DNA of 64,000 nt from Annulohypoxylon bovei var. microspora (taxonomy: Eukaryota > Ascomycota > Sordariomycetes > Xylariales > Hypoxylaceae), in the NCBI GenBank assembly GCA_022836615.1, contig MU405249.1, positions 1 to 64,000 on the forward strand, written 5' to 3'. Shown piece by piece: positions 34,676 through 46,557 of the stretch. The notes under the pieces were generated by a model, which was not told the origin of the DNA, searched no databases, and saw only the letters and a program-made list of their open reading frames with translations. Numbering within the stretch: position 1 is the first letter of the stretch; each line of letters begins with the position of its first letter. Made by a program: the position numbers and the translations under genes.

Positions 34676-34928
34676 AGTTGAACGGTCATTCATCTGGACT
34701 GGTCTGGGACTAGGGGTTTGGCATTGGCACCGCATTTCGTGGAATTATGACTGCATGGTGGCAATACGGTGGGCCAAAAAGTTACTGGCACGGCGTCTAG
34801 ATAGCTTGTGAAACAATTGACAAGCCGGTTTTCTCTGATGACAATTACGAACTAATTCATTATTTTGATACTTCCTGTGCCTTTTTCATGATGCTTGTAT
34901 TTCGGGGTATCGTAGATTCTCTAATTGC

Positions 34929-36728
34929 CTATTCCTGACTGATCCGACCAATACCGATGGCGCACCAGTACGCCAATTCTCTCTTCTCTCTCGTGTCCTT
35001 TTCCTTACCCGCCGTATTGCCCATACCCATGCCCACTTGGTCCTGAGACACATCACCCTCCCACTCTAACCGCACAAACATGGGTATCTCCAATACATCC
35101 TCGTCCTCCTTCAGAGGGCTTAAATCCGGTTCTGGATCGCCCTCTTTTCTGAGCGACGCGGGGGGGTCTTCTATCTTAAGGGACGCGGGGACGACCTCAA
35201 CCACGATACTAACCCAGTTGCGTCCCCGCTCCCATATCTTGCCCGCCTCCGCCTGATGCGTCGTGCCCTCGTCGCCGCGCCGCCGCCGGCTCTCCTTCTC
35301 CCCGTCCTTTAGCACGTCGTCCAGGTACATGTCGGTGTCCGTGTTCGCGTCGATCGTGAACTGCGGGCACAGCACCGTGACCTTGGACGCGAAGCGGCCC
35401 GGCGTCACGGCCGGCGTCGCGAGCGTCACCTTGATCTCGTCGAAGATCGGGTTCTTGAACATGAGCAGGAACTGCGCGGGCTGCAGCGGCTTGAGCAGAC
35501 CGGGGGTGGCGGTGGCGGTGAGGGGCGAGGGCGAGAGCGGCTTGATGGAGATGGACGGGATGTTGTTGTTGGCCACGAGCCGGATCCGCCACCGCGTGTT
35601 GCTGACCTTGGACTCCGGCTTGCTGATGATGTGCCGGCACATGGGGCACCGCTTCGACCGCTTCGTGCGCAGCAGGTACGGGATCGGCCACAGGTCGGTG
35701 GAGAAGCGCGCCCCCTCTTCCACCTGCGACTTCGCCTCCTCGCCCGTGACGGTGCCGGCCCAGCCCTCGCGCCGGATCTGCGAGAGCGCGGTGCTCTCGT
35801 CCAGGTCCGCGGCGCGGAACCCCTCGTTCGCGCTGTCGGCCTCCCGCATCACGCTGGCCTTGGGCTTGGGCTTGAGCGTGCTGCTGGTGCCGCTGCCGGC
35901 GTTGCCCGAGTACAGGTTCATGATGCGCGAGAGGGCGCCCGGCGAGTTGAAGCCGTAGTCGGCGATGCCGGCGAGCGCGCCGCCGCCGCCGGTCGACGAG
36001 TTCAGGTTGTTCTGCGCGCCGTAGAAGGCCTTCATGGCGGCGAAGCGGGCCTTAGCCGTGTCGTCGCCCTTCTTCGGCGTCACGTCGCCGGCCGCGTGGA
36101 TGGGGTGCTTGGCGTGGTCGTCCCCGTGCCGGAGTTTGGACAGCTGCGAGAAGATGCCCTGCGGCTTGTCGAACTTGACGCCGATCTCCGACGAGTTCCA
36201 GTTGCAGTACGAGCACACGAGGATCCAAGGCCCGGAGGGGGGCACCGGGCTCTGGCCCTCGGCCGTCAGGAGCGAGGGCTCGGGCGCGGATTCGAGGGAT
36301 TGGACGGCGAGGGGCCCGATGCATATCGGGCATTGGAAACAACTGCGTGTGCATCTACATGAAATGATGTTAGTGCCATTTGTAGCTTAAGATTGGAGAT
36401 CGGAGTATATAGACACGTACCTGTTCCCTTCGGTCTTAAGACTGCTACTTCCAACCTCGAAAAGGCAGTTTGGGCAGTAAATAGTGGCGAGCTCCTCAGA
36501 GACGCAGCGAGGACAGCGGATCTGAGAGCACACATCACAATATAGCAAGTACTCTATAGGGTACAAGCTATAGTTCGAGCGCGGCGCACGCGGGTCAAAG
36601 GTCCGATCGTCATCTTCGTCAGGCTCGTCCTGGGAAGTAGGGGAGGGCGGCTCGTCTACCAGACGGGTCGGGGTCGCCGAATCGTAGCAGGGACATTGTA
36701 TGTACGTGTAGGGAGCGAACGAAGCCAT
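34929..36728 (-). CDS. Dynactin p62 subunit (DCTN4 family)
   Basis: Two exons, 36728-36421 and 36354-34929, with a 66-bp intron (GTACGT...TGTAG, split Arg codon), give 577 residues. The N-terminus carries the zinc-binding cysteine pairs of the p62 family: Cys64/67 and Cys72/75 (CDVCSQIRCPRC), Cys85/88 (YCPNC), then CPIC and CSYCNW after the intron. A further CPMCRH lies in the middle (KRCPMCRHIISKPES). The C-terminal part is beta-rich and acidic. p62 sits in the pointed-end complex of dynactin, the dynein activator that moves nuclei and vesicles in hyphae; the Neurospora counterpart is, to my recollection, ro-2. A Gly/Asn-rich stretch (NLNSSTGGGGALAG) is inserted in the middle. Assignment is strong from the cysteine pattern and flanking segments. 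Confidence 0.92.
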
Positions 36729-37078
36729 CTAGACCTCTCAAGGCGGCATATTTCAGCCGTGAAATACACACATAAGCTTCCCGAACCAAAACTAAAGCTG
36801 TCAAAAGCTGTGGTCGTCGTGTAAGGTCGATTGTCTCACACTGCGGCGCGTCAAACGGGTGTTGGACTTTTGTGTAAATATATCTTGGTCCATTGAGCTT
36901 CTTTGTTGCCGTATCTAAATATTATCATGTAACAAAAGGGGCTTTTATGCTTGTACTGATCTCCGGGGTCTAACCGAAGCGTTCGAGCTCTATCGATAAG
37001 ATTGCATCCCTTTGGACAAAGACTATAGGCCAGCTTTCGAAGGATTTTAGCATCGACTAGCAGTTCGACCATAACCAA
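36729..37078. other. Divergent spacer between p62 gene and tRNA-Ser
   Basis: About 350 bp that must hold the p62 promoter. No other feature is visible. Confidence 0.5.
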
Positions 37079-37183
37079 GGCACTTTGGCGGAGTGGTTAA
37101 CGCGATGCCCTGCTATTAGCTAAGGATTTAGCGTAGTGTAGGCATTCCCTTCGGGGGCGTGTGTTCGAATCACACAGGTGTCG
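37079..37183 (+). tRNA. tRNA-Ser(GCT) with a 24-nt intron
   Basis: A complete class II tRNA can be folded. The acceptor stem pairs GGCACTT (37079-37085) with AGGTGTC (37176-37182), with two G-U pairs, and G37183 is the discriminator. The anticodon stem is ATGCC/GGCAT and the loop reads CTGCTA+A, with anticodon GCT at 37112-37114. A 24-nt intron (37116-37139) lies one base after the anticodon, the standard place. A long variable arm (CCC-TTCG-GGG) marks a serine tRNA. The T arm is GTGTG-TTCGAAT-CACAC. It should decode AGC and AGU codons after splicing by the tRNA endonuclease. Confidence 0.93.
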
Positions 37184-38669
37184 TCTTTCACTTTTTATGC
37201 TGTTTCTCAGTAGATGTTCTTTTTTTTTTTTAAACGACCTTATAATGATTTCATTTATATTCGCCGTTAGAAATGATCTTTACTGCATTTTTAAGTTAGG
37301 AGTGTTCGGGGAGGCTTTTCGGCTAGCATTATGGTGTAACCCAAACCCATCCATATATATAAACGGAATTGAGCCCAGTTCCATCCAATATCATGTTCCT
37401 CCTTATTTATTGAGTCCTACACAACCAATGACAATATCTATCTCAGCTCGCCATCGATTATTGATCTACTTTGCTTGCGATTTATACCGTCATTCCGGGA
37501 GGAATAATAAAAAGTAAGATCGCTTACCAACTAATTGTCATAGCTGATAGGCGGCCACGTCGGCGGGAAACCATTCCGCGATAGTTTCATGCAGTGGTCT
37601 CACAATGTGCATGGGACAATGTATCTATCATACATCCTCAACCAAAGATCCTACGAGAAACTAACCTCTTACTACTTATGGTTTACTCCATCTGGTATCC
37701 CTAAGCTTGGTCGTCAGTCACCTTACCCTATGTTCCGCCAAGGGAATTCTAGTATGAGATACACGGCCAAACTCATGAGTTCCATGACGATTCCCATGAT
37801 TCATCTTCGTCTTATAATCCATTGAAGAGCCGGTTGCTAAATACTTAAGCAAAGTTGAAACCGAACTGCTAAGTTGACCGCCGGTCGCTGACTCTGATAA
37901 GATGCGGAGAAGGTTGAGAATTAAATCGAAGATAATTCAGATCTTCAATAGAGTGCCGAGGACTGCATACATCAACTAAAGGTTGTGATATAGAGTCTAG
38001 TCCTCCTTATAGTCCCCAGCCTCCTCGCCACAAGGACAAGATTCGCCCGTTCGCCGAGAGGTTCAGCATCTCTATATGTTCATTTAATCTAGATATCAAC
38101 GGCGACTACGTACATTCACGAACTATTAGCAGCTTTTCATTCAATAACTAAGGCATGATGTCCTTTTTACCATAACCTAATCCAATTAGGTAGAGAGAGA
38201 AGGACTCTCGAGCCGCCTTGAATTGTACCCGACCGTTTGGTGCGGACGGTGGCTTACAACGGCTCGTCAATGGATTACGCCTCCCACGGCGATAGCGTGT
38301 TCCGCGTAACATCATGGTTTGCGCTAGCTCAACATGCAGCCATTTTAGGTCCCGAAATAAGCAAAATATAGAAAAGGGGGTAGGAATACCTAGGCTTGCG
38401 TGGAAATCGAAAATATATAGCCAAAAACTACCCTTTGGCCTGAACATAGTTCACGGTGTTCGAAATGCCTGACGTCCTCATACATACACTTCATTATGTT
38501 CGCTCCGATTCAAGTATTCGACGTCATGGTAAAGTCCCAAGATTACTAGCTATGACCCGTTCGAAAACGTTTCGGTAGAAAGCAACTCAAGCCAGGATCT
38601 ATCAGGATCCTTGGGAGGGCCGTGGGACGTTGGAGATTAAACATCCAAGATATATATGTGGTTCTCTCC
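37184..38669. other. 1.5 kb gap between tRNA-Ser and the DUF8004-type gene
   Basis: It holds the tRNA 3' flank, a T12 run and AT-rich sequence, then the upstream region of the next gene. No protein or RNA gene is recognised. Confidence 0.5.
37220..37231 (+). terminator. T12 run, probable backup RNA polymerase III terminator
   Basis: A run of 12 T residues begins 37 nt after the tRNA-Ser end. Shorter T runs are nearer (CTTTTTA around 37191), so this may be the strong terminator behind a leaky first one. Confidence 0.5.
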
Positions 38670-41545
38670 ATGATGGCCGATACAAATAGTCGTCCTCATT
38701 CTTCCTCAATGCGTTCAACACGCCAAACGGATGGACCTCTTACGCGGGAGCTATCCCTGTATAACGGCGTGTCAAATCGATTACGAGGATGGAAGACTAA
38801 GAAATCTGACAAGATGATGGAAATCCTTCCATCTCGCAAGTATAGTGTTAGGAGATGGGACGGCGCTTCGATGTCCAGTAACATCTGGGATAACTTGAAA
38901 AGGGTACGTTCTCGAATTACCTCTTAGTTAGATGTGCTATAAGCTCACAGGTTTAACCAAATATAGGATCCCGAGTTGTGGTATCGAGATGGTAATTGCT
39001 ACATCCATCTCTACAGCCAAGGACAAAGCCGTCGAGGCCCGACCTTTAAAGTACCCTTCTCCGGACTTCTAGAGGCAAAATGCGAGCCGTTCATCGATAG
39101 GTTTATGGCTCAAAATATTATTAAGTCAAGTGGCTGGACTCAAAGCGACAATAGCGATCTCGCAAGGCGGAGTCGCATCGAACTTTTTATCCCGTCGCCT
39201 CCTCGATCGGACAAACAGATGTCATACAAATACCATCTAGCCACTCGCAATTTTGTCGCTTTCGTGTTTCGCAGATCTGTGGTCGGAGAGCATTTAGGAG
39301 CTGCTTTAGTCACCCTCATGCATAGTATGTATGAGTTTCGAACTAGGGACGTGGATAACGTTGCAGACTTGATGAGTTATCTAGACGAGGAGGGCTATCT
39401 CAACTTAAAAAACAATCCAACTCACTCTTTAGCTATACTTCATTTTGCAGAAACTTTCCAGCTAAGAGACCTTTATATCAGCGCTTTCGCACACTGCTGT
39501 GGTATGAGTGGGCAACTACCTACCTCCCCTGAATATCAGGTTTGTGTACATGTCCCCTCCGCGTCTAGAAGCTTGTTAACAGCAGTTAGCTCGTATCTCC
39601 CGGAACTCGAAAGCTCATTCGCTGCGCTCGGGTTGAGATGAATCTTAGGTTGGGCCAGAGCGCAAATATGGTTGGGACTTTTCTCCAATATGAGTTATCC
39701 GAGGCTCATCTTGGTTTATATGCTGGCGCTCGAGCACATCTTGAACGGTTTCGAACTCTATTACACGATTTCTACGTCGCCAAATTTGGATCTTACCCAC
39801 CGCCATCTGTTGACTCTCGGACGACAATGTTCGAAATAGAGGTCCTCCAAGAGATGAGGGCGGACTTCGAAGCACTTTACCAACATTTAGTCGATGAGAC
39901 GTTCGACACTACCCACAGCAGCCCGTTCTTAGCTGAAGGGGGTATCTGCACATGGCAATGCATCCAGTCTTTCGATAAGAGGCACGAGTTCAAGACTCTA
40001 CTCCACCCGCTTCCGCTTCTCCCAAAGGTCTCACTGGAAAACACTAAAAGAACATCATGGTTAGGCAAGCCAATGAAGGCGGATCGAAAATGGAGAGAAA
40101 ACACACACGCTGCCTTGCTGAAGGCTACGAACCAGAGTGCCGACCTCATGACAAACAGACTAGTGAGGATATATCGCCAATTCGAAGAAGGACTAGCTTA
40201 TTCGCCTACGAAAGCGGACAAGTTGGAAAACCTGGGACCGATGGATAGTCGCAAGGTTCGTTGGATCTTGATCTATGCGACCTACCAGGCCCTCCGTCAG
40301 GCAACGGATATCCCACCTGAAGTCCGCGATGCCGCCGGCGCCCCGTATCATCTCTGCATCTCCCCTGCCGACCTGCCCCCGTGGGACGAAGAGCGACCCG
40401 TGCACAAGCTAGTACGAAGACAGACGCACCATCTCGCCCGCGGCGCTTTCCCCTCGCCGAGCCAGGAACCCGCCACAAGGTCTCCATCCCCGCGCGAGCG
40501 AAGCTTCGAGATCAAGCCGGACATCGACTACTTCGCGCTCACCCACCGCGGCAGCAGCACCGACGGCGAGGCCAAAGACGGCGTCTCGCGGCTGCGCAGG
40601 GCCGGCAGCTGGACGGGGAGCCTGACCAGCAGCCTGTCCCGCGGCCTGACGACGCGCCGCCCGTCGGCGAAGCTGACTAAGCCGCAGCCCGACCGCACGC
40701 CCACGCCCTTCCGCGCCGCCGCCGCCGCCGCCGCCGCCACGCCGTACCACGAGATCGTCGTCCAGGGCTACGGCAACGGCACGAACGACATCAAGGCCTC
40801 GCTCGTCAACATCCCGGCGCCTCGGCGCCGGTCCACGATCGCCGAGGAGGCGGACCCGCCGTGCGCGTGCGCGAGCGCGTCCACGTCCTCGTCGCGCTAC
40901 TCCAGCAACTCCGACCTAAGGAAGTCGTCGCACGACAGCAGCGTGGGGAGGACGCCCGATACGTCTGTCTGCGGGAGCGCGACGGAGGCGCCGACATCAG
41001 TATTACCGCCGGGACCGGCACGTCTGCGCAAGGCGCGCCGAACGGATTCTCGCGATCCTGCCAGGCGCGCTGCGCCTACGTGCACCGGCATCGGGTTCCG
41101 GCGCAGGCCGCACGACGAGCGCGCGCGTGCGTCCGAGCCGGGCTGTGGGCTGGGGCTGATCCGGCGGCGGTCCAAGAGCATCATCGATAGCCACAGTCAC
41201 TCTAACTCCAACTCATGCCGGCACTCCCACTCCCACACCAACCTCAACACCTCAACACCCACAAGCCAAGACCCCTCCGCAATCCGCAAAGTCAGCAGCG
41301 CGGCCGCGCCCCTCGAGATGCCGGCCCCGCAGGCGCCGACGTCGTGGGACTACGTCAAGGCCGTGATGGAGGTCAAGGCCACGAGCTGGATGGCGGGCGA
41401 GGGCGACGACGTGCACCCCGAGTGGGAGCAGTACAACGATCTGGGCGGGCTGACGAAGCTGGAGCTGAGTGTGACGCCGGGCCCGCTGAGGGTGGAGGGG
41501 AGGCGGTTGGTTAAGGCGCCGCCCGGGGGACGGGGGTGTTCTTAG
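38670..41545 (+). CDS. DUF8004-type fungal protein with long disordered C-terminus
   Basis: Three exons, 38670-38903, 38967-39539 and 39590-41545, with introns of 63 and 50 bp (GTACGT...ATATAG; GTTTGT...GTTAG), give 920 residues with closed phases. Conserved-looking segments span the intron joins: WDNLKRDPELWYRDGNCYIH, HLYSQGQSRRGPTF, TRNFVAFVFRRSVVGEHLG, and LSEAHLGLYAGARAHLERFR. These fit a large fungal family I know as DUF8004; no biochemical role is established to my knowledge. The second half is Ser/Arg/Pro-rich and looks disordered, with an eight-Ala tract (GCC repeat near 40716-40740) and a His/Ser/Asn-rich stretch around residues 800-828 (SHSHSNSNS, then HSHSHTN). No signal peptide or membrane segment is seen. 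The start is the first of two adjacent ATGs at 38670. Confidence 0.82.
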
Positions 41546-41954
41546 GAGCTGTTTGTGAAGATGGGTTTTGGGATGGAGGGATGGATGATACCCGCCAGAG
41601 TAGGGGCTCGCTCTTTACGTCAGGCGTTTGGTTTGGTGCTTGGGTACCTAAAGTAATTTATGTTTTACGAGGGCGACGTATATGGGCGTTTAAAAAACCG
41701 TACATATGGTTTGTTGGAAGAAAAGGGACCGAGTCTAGGTCGAGTTATGGAGTATTAAAATATACAGTAGCATGGTGCAGCTTATTTATTCAGGGGTATT
41801 AAAATCTTAGAACTTGTGCTAGGACTCGTAGACGCGTTATTGCAACTAGGATCGTGTCATCGTGTCATCTCATCATTACCACGCAACCGACTCACACGCT
41901 CAGTTTGGCGTACACTCTCCGACTTGCTCCCCACGTAGAACCGCGATTGGCCAT
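41546..41954. other. Spacer between convergent genes
   Basis: About 410 bp between the stops of the DUF8004-type (+) and EXPERA (-) genes. No feature other than probable 3' untranslated sequence. Confidence 0.5.
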
Positions 41955-42797
41955 CTACTCGGACTTGATCGCCGCACCAGTCGACGCACCCGCCAGGCCT
42001 TCTACGATCTCGCTTCCCATGACGTAGATCATGTAGGTTGGGAAGATGAGCCACAAGCCGCTATCTCATAGTTAGCTAACTTGACACTAGATGTATGCAG
42101 AGAATATCGATCCAAAAGAGCGGGGGAGGGGCAACCTACTTGGGGATGATCCACAAGAGAATCAGATCTTGGAGGCTGTTGTGGCCGATGTTGTCGTAGC
42201 CCGAGAAGTGCTCGTTGAGCCCTGTTCGAACGCATTAGCAACCAGGCACAACAGCAACAAATCATTCCTCGAACAGACCACGAGCATGAAAATAAAACAA
42301 AACAAGGCACACTTACAATACAGCACAGTCTTGCTCAACGTCATAACCGCCGCACTAAACGCCACCAACACAGCCAGAGCCGCCGGCTTCCCACTCAAGA
42401 CCTTCGTCGCGCGTCCCTGCACGCTCACGCCCTGCCTCGCGTAGCAGCCCAGGTACGCGAGGTACATGAGGGTCTCGACGACGTTCAGCGCGCCCTGCGC
42501 GGACGTGAAGCCGCTGCGCGCGTGGAACGCCTTCCACCCGTACACGTGGTCCACCTCGCCGTACAGCTTGTACGGCGCGTACAGCGGCTGGTGCAGCGGC
42601 CCGCCCTCCATCGTCAGTGGCCGCAGCAGCACGTACCCCGTGTCCCAGATCACGAGGGGCAGCGATATCGCGAGCCAGGTCAGCGTTAGGCGCGTCGGCG
42701 CGTGCGCCCACGCGCGGGGGTGGGCGGTGAGGGTGCTGCTGCTGGTGGATGGGGGGGCGACGGAGGCGGCGCGGCTGGCGGAGCGGGTTGTCACCAT
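41955..42797 (-). CDS. EXPERA-domain membrane protein (emopamil-binding-protein-like)
   Basis: Three exons, 42797-42317, 42221-42140 and 42060-41955, with introns of 95 and 79 bp, give 222 residues; both junctions use split codons that close exactly. After a Ser/Thr/Ala-rich start there are about four membrane helices: LTWLAISLPLVIWDTGYVLL, the segment around NVVETLMYLAYLGCYA, AALAVLVAFSAAVMTLSKTVLY, and a last one beginning with LILLWIIPNGLWLIFPTYM. Acidic and polar residues within the helices (WDTGY, NVVETLMYL, WIIPNGLW) are of the EXPERA type, the fold shared by the EBP sterol isomerase and TMEM97/sigma-2 receptor, found in the endoplasmic reticulum. Whether it acts on a sterol is not shown. 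It is a fungal family relative and not the erg2-type isomerase. Confidence 0.82.
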
Positions 42798-43579
42798 TTT
42801 GGCGAGGGGTGGCCTTTGTGGGCGGTCGGGTCGGGTGTTTGGGTTCGGAGGGTTCGGATGGTGGTGATGTTGTTTGAGAGTTTGCAATGTTTTTTTTTTT
42901 TTCAAACTCCCATTTCGCGTGTCGGGAGCTGGAGTTGTTGAAAGATTGGGAGGTAGGAGCTGCTTAGCTTGGGCGGATGCGGGGAACGAAATGCGACGCT
43001 ACGCTGTCTGTTGCAGCTTCCAGTAAATAAATACTGTCATGGTGAGACTTGACACTCGGTCGTTCCACCATCCGTAACTTGCCGGCCAATTGGGTTGATC
43101 GAGACCCATTGTGGAAGGTGCCGAGGCCGGGGTATCCGTCACTGCTTAGGATACAAAGTACTTGTATTGGAGAGAGCGCTGGTAATGTTCGTCAACTTGT
43201 GCTACAAAGGATATATCATGGAATAGGTATAGGGAGTTTAAGTGCGTGCTTGTGTAGTAGATATAGAGATAGGAAAAGGCTATATGTGGTATTGCTTTTA
43301 TACACAATGCTCTGACGGACATTTCACACTTTGGGCTCCTTTGGACTCTTTGGTTAAAATTACAGATAACTAACCTGAACATATGTCTATAGAAAATTGA
43401 TGAGATTATGCTAGGTATGCTATGTCAAATCGGTTCGTTTCTTTGCAAAGACCCCTAGAAGAAAATGGCTATGGAACATAATGAGGGGGGGCAGGTACAG
43501 AAGACGGGTATAAATTGAATCTAATACTTCTGGCTACCTGTCCAAGTGTCTACTCCTTACTGGCTTCTCACCGAAATCC
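42798..43579. other. Upstream region of the EXPERA gene
   Basis: About 780 bp, including a run of T residues near 42890 and the 3' flank of the next minus-strand gene. No gene was recognised. Confidence 0.5.
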
Positions 43580-44322
43580 CTAGGCCTTGACATTTCCGAC
43601 ACCGCTTGATGTCAACATGCGGACATACCACTGGTGCAAGAACTTGATCGTCGACGGGACAGAATGCCCGACATCCCTTTCAAAAGTTCCGGCGCTGCTG
43701 AACAAGGTCGACTTAAGCTTGAACTCGGCCTGCGACGTGTCCTTGTCGATCTTCGCGCTGAAGAAGATGAGGCCGTCCGAGTTCCTCAGCCCGGGCTGAA
43801 GCGGCGATCCGCCGCAGCGGACAACGATCTCGTTGCCCTCGTTGTTCACCACCTCGAAGTGGTTACAGAACTTCAGACCTTTCTCGTATTTGGCAACTTT
43901 TAGGTCGCTGGTGTGCCACAGGTAGTTTTCTGTCCCCGCCGGCTTGTCGTAGGTCTCGTGGAATTTGCTCTGAGGCCAAAAGTCTGGGTCGAGTGTTAGT
44001 CGACGAACCCCAAAATTGGTGGTGGAGGGGAAATGATCGTACTGAAGCCGCTCCACACGCCGCGACAGAACTCGAGAGTGAGTGCCTTTTCGTCCCCGCG
44101 AAGCTCGGGTTTAAGGCTTCCCAGAGGTACGCGCTTTATAACGACATCTTGAAGCGCCGGGTTATCATTTGGGTTATACTTGGCATATGTCTTAGTCTTG
44201 AACATGGGATCGTTCTTGGTGAGGTCGACGAGGGTGGTGGTGGCAGCTAGATAGGCCATATACCCTCCTACAGTCGCACCACCAGCCGGAATCGCTAGTA
44301 GAGTCGTCCTAATGATGCCCAT
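43580..44322 (-). CDS. Hypothetical protein with N-terminal membrane anchor
   Basis: Two exons, 44322-44043 and 43983-43580, with a 59-bp intron (donor GTACGA, branch CTAAC, acceptor CCCAG), give 227 residues. The two flanking frames overlap by ~60 bp, and the intron model with a perfect branch site resolves this. A hydrophobic segment at about 7-30 (LLAIPAGGATVGGYMAYLAA) may be an uncleaved anchor or a signal. The C-terminal part has FNFWPQSKFHETYDKPAG and a later LRNSDGLIFFSAKID. The pattern of one membrane segment plus a compact globular domain occurs in fungal hypothetical proteins. I do not recognise the family. Confidence 0.75.
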
Positions 44323-45667
44323 GTTGCTCGGATTTCGTGATATACTTGGAAATTGGAATTTAGTAGAAATGAGGTTCACATAGATCTCATCGCCCGCCCT
44401 CGCATACGATATGGCGTACGGAGTATCTGGTTATCCTGGTACCCTGGTATCCGGGTTAGATAAACTGGAGCACCAGCCATCGGAATTAAACCGGTATTTT
44501 ACCATAGCAGAGTTGTAGCATTCACCAGACTATATAGGCATTGCAATGAATGCATTTCACTGATGATGTTTGGATACTACTATAATCTTGGAATTCACGA
44601 ATTATGACAATTTGATTCGTCAAGCATCTCTTTTATTGTCAGATTACATAAGTACCTAGGTAACTATCTAGGACAAATATCTCCAACTCAACTCAACTTT
44701 CACTTCCACATAGTCGAACGACTCAATTCCTCTACTATGACATATACTGAATATACTTAACAAATTTCTCACCATATACCTTTGAATACCCAGGTATACC
44801 GACCTAAATACGGCATAGATTCATGATTAAAGACGAGAAAACTCGGATCGATATACGTGTGCTACTAAAACGTGATGCACCTCAGGGTTAGCACCACAGA
44901 AAGATAAATTAGCAGCAACCACAAATCGCTCTAGCACAAATATGACCGATAGCAAGTGGGCTAATAGAAAATCGGTTGATTGATCGTGCAAAAAAGTGTG
45001 AAGAGAAAAGGAAAAACGGGATTGAGACTGAGAATTCGGATGCGTACATAGTACAAAAGTTTGCTTGTACGTCATGTGACCAGATAGGCTAGGATCCACC
45101 AGCCACTAAAATCTATTCCTTCAAATTTTCAAGCAGACTAAATTTTCCTTCATGCTTCCTTCAACAACAACACAAACCATCTCAACTCTGAAAAGGATAT
45201 CCGACGCCAGCTCATCGTTAAACTTGCTTGGATTATAAGGTACCTACAGTTAAGACTACTTTCAAGACATTCCGATATCCCTTTCGCTATGTGTTCTTAT
45301 CTATTACTTTTATCTCGTAGACAAGCGCCGCATCTCGTCTTTTCCGGTTTCCCTTCCCTCCTCGACTTGGACGGCGCTTGAATCTCAGTTTGACTTACCA
45401 GAACCCACAAATTGCCTACCTCTTGCGACTCTCAATGCGCAAGAGCGTCAACTTCTTTATTATCGTTCGTGTGGGAGAATGAACCAAGGCCTAGACAGCC
45501 GGTCCGATCCACCCTGCTGCCGTAGACCGAGTGCGGCAGCAGGACTAATGAGGACAAACACGCCTTTGATTCGAGCAAGACTCGCTTTGATGTGATTTCA
45601 TACGTATGCATTAATATATTTATTATCTACCTACATCAGAGTATGAGGTATCGCCAACCCGGCCCGC
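44323..45667. other. 1.3 kb gap with no recognisable gene
   Basis: An exact TACCTAGGTA palindrome lies at 44653-44662. The rest is AT-rich with the 3' flank of the NLP gene at the right end. A 90-codon frame at 44827-45099 (-) is not supported. Confidence 0.5.
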
Positions 45668-46557
45668 TTACGGCGTCCCGGGAGACCCGTCGTCTACGCT
45701 GGTGTCGAAGCCCGGGACGAAGTCCCCCTTGGCCTTGTCGAGGTTGGACTGGTAGGTCGCGTCCTTGAACGCAATCGTAGCGCTGCCGAAGTCGTACGCG
45801 AACAGCTTGTCGCGGAGATCCGTGCTCGGGAAGCCGTTGTACGAGATCAGCGCGCCGTAGAACCACGCTCCCGTGTCGTTCTCGATGTTGTCGTCGTCCG
45901 CGTTTCCGAACCGGAAGTCGTGCGTGCCGAGCCCGTCCTTGTTGTAGACCATCTTGGGATGTGTGCCGTCCCACCGCACCTCGCTGGCGTTCTTAGTCTG
46001 GTAGTCGCCGTGCTGCGACGCGGCCACGGCTACAGCTACGTCGTTCTGAGTAAATACGACGATGTGCTCCCAGTCGTTTCTATGGCCCGGGTCTAAGGGA
46101 ATGTTGGCAATGGCCACGTCTTTCTCGAAGTAGTAGTCGTACAGATAAGCGCAGAATCCGTTGTTGCACCGCGCCCGGGAGTACACGTTGTTGTTTTGAA
46201 GATCCGAAAGGTCATGGCAGTCCTCAGATAGGCCGGTGTTTTCGTGGTCAAGTCCGGGGCAGATGTCGCCGTTCGCCCCAATAGCCGGCACGTTGTAACA
46301 CCCGTCGGTATCGAAATCCATCGCCGGTTGCCATCTATATAGTTGAGTTACATGGTCATGACTGGTCGCAGGAAGCTATCAAGAACTTACTTCTTGTCGT
46401 TGGCCGTCGCCTTCTCTGGAAGTGCCGTTGGCGGGTCTCGAGTCGTAAGGAGCTTGTATAGACGCTCGATAGGATTGGCATTTACAACTGGAGTGACAGT
46501 GGCAGCCGCCATCAGTAAGGCCAACCCTTTGGTGGCGAGGCTCTTCTGGATAGGCAT
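45668..46557 (-). CDS. Secreted NLP (necrosis- and ethylene-inducing-like protein), NPP1 family
   Basis: Two exons, 46557-46391 and 46334-45668, with a 56-bp intron (GTAAGT...ATATAG), give 277 residues. Residues 1-27 form a signal peptide ending VVNA. The NPP1 core is complete: cysteines at 112 and 117 (RCNNGFC), DYYFEKD, and the family heptapeptide at 139-145, here GHRNDWE. The canonical form has His at the fourth position; this copy has Asn142, while His140, Asp143 and Glu145 are kept. NLPs are secreted proteins of fungi, oomycetes and bacteria; many lyse dicot cells by binding plasma-membrane sphingolipids, but many others are non-toxic, so activity cannot be inferred. Extra cysteines at 68, 81 and 95 may form further disulfides. 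The gene appears intact. It suggests a plant-associated or saprotrophic lifestyle. Confidence 0.93.

Noticed and set aside
35631..36362. 243-codon plus-strand frame opposite dynactin p62
   Set aside because: Ala/Arg/Gly/Val-rich antisense frame caused by high GC; p62 on the other strand has the cysteine pattern of its family.
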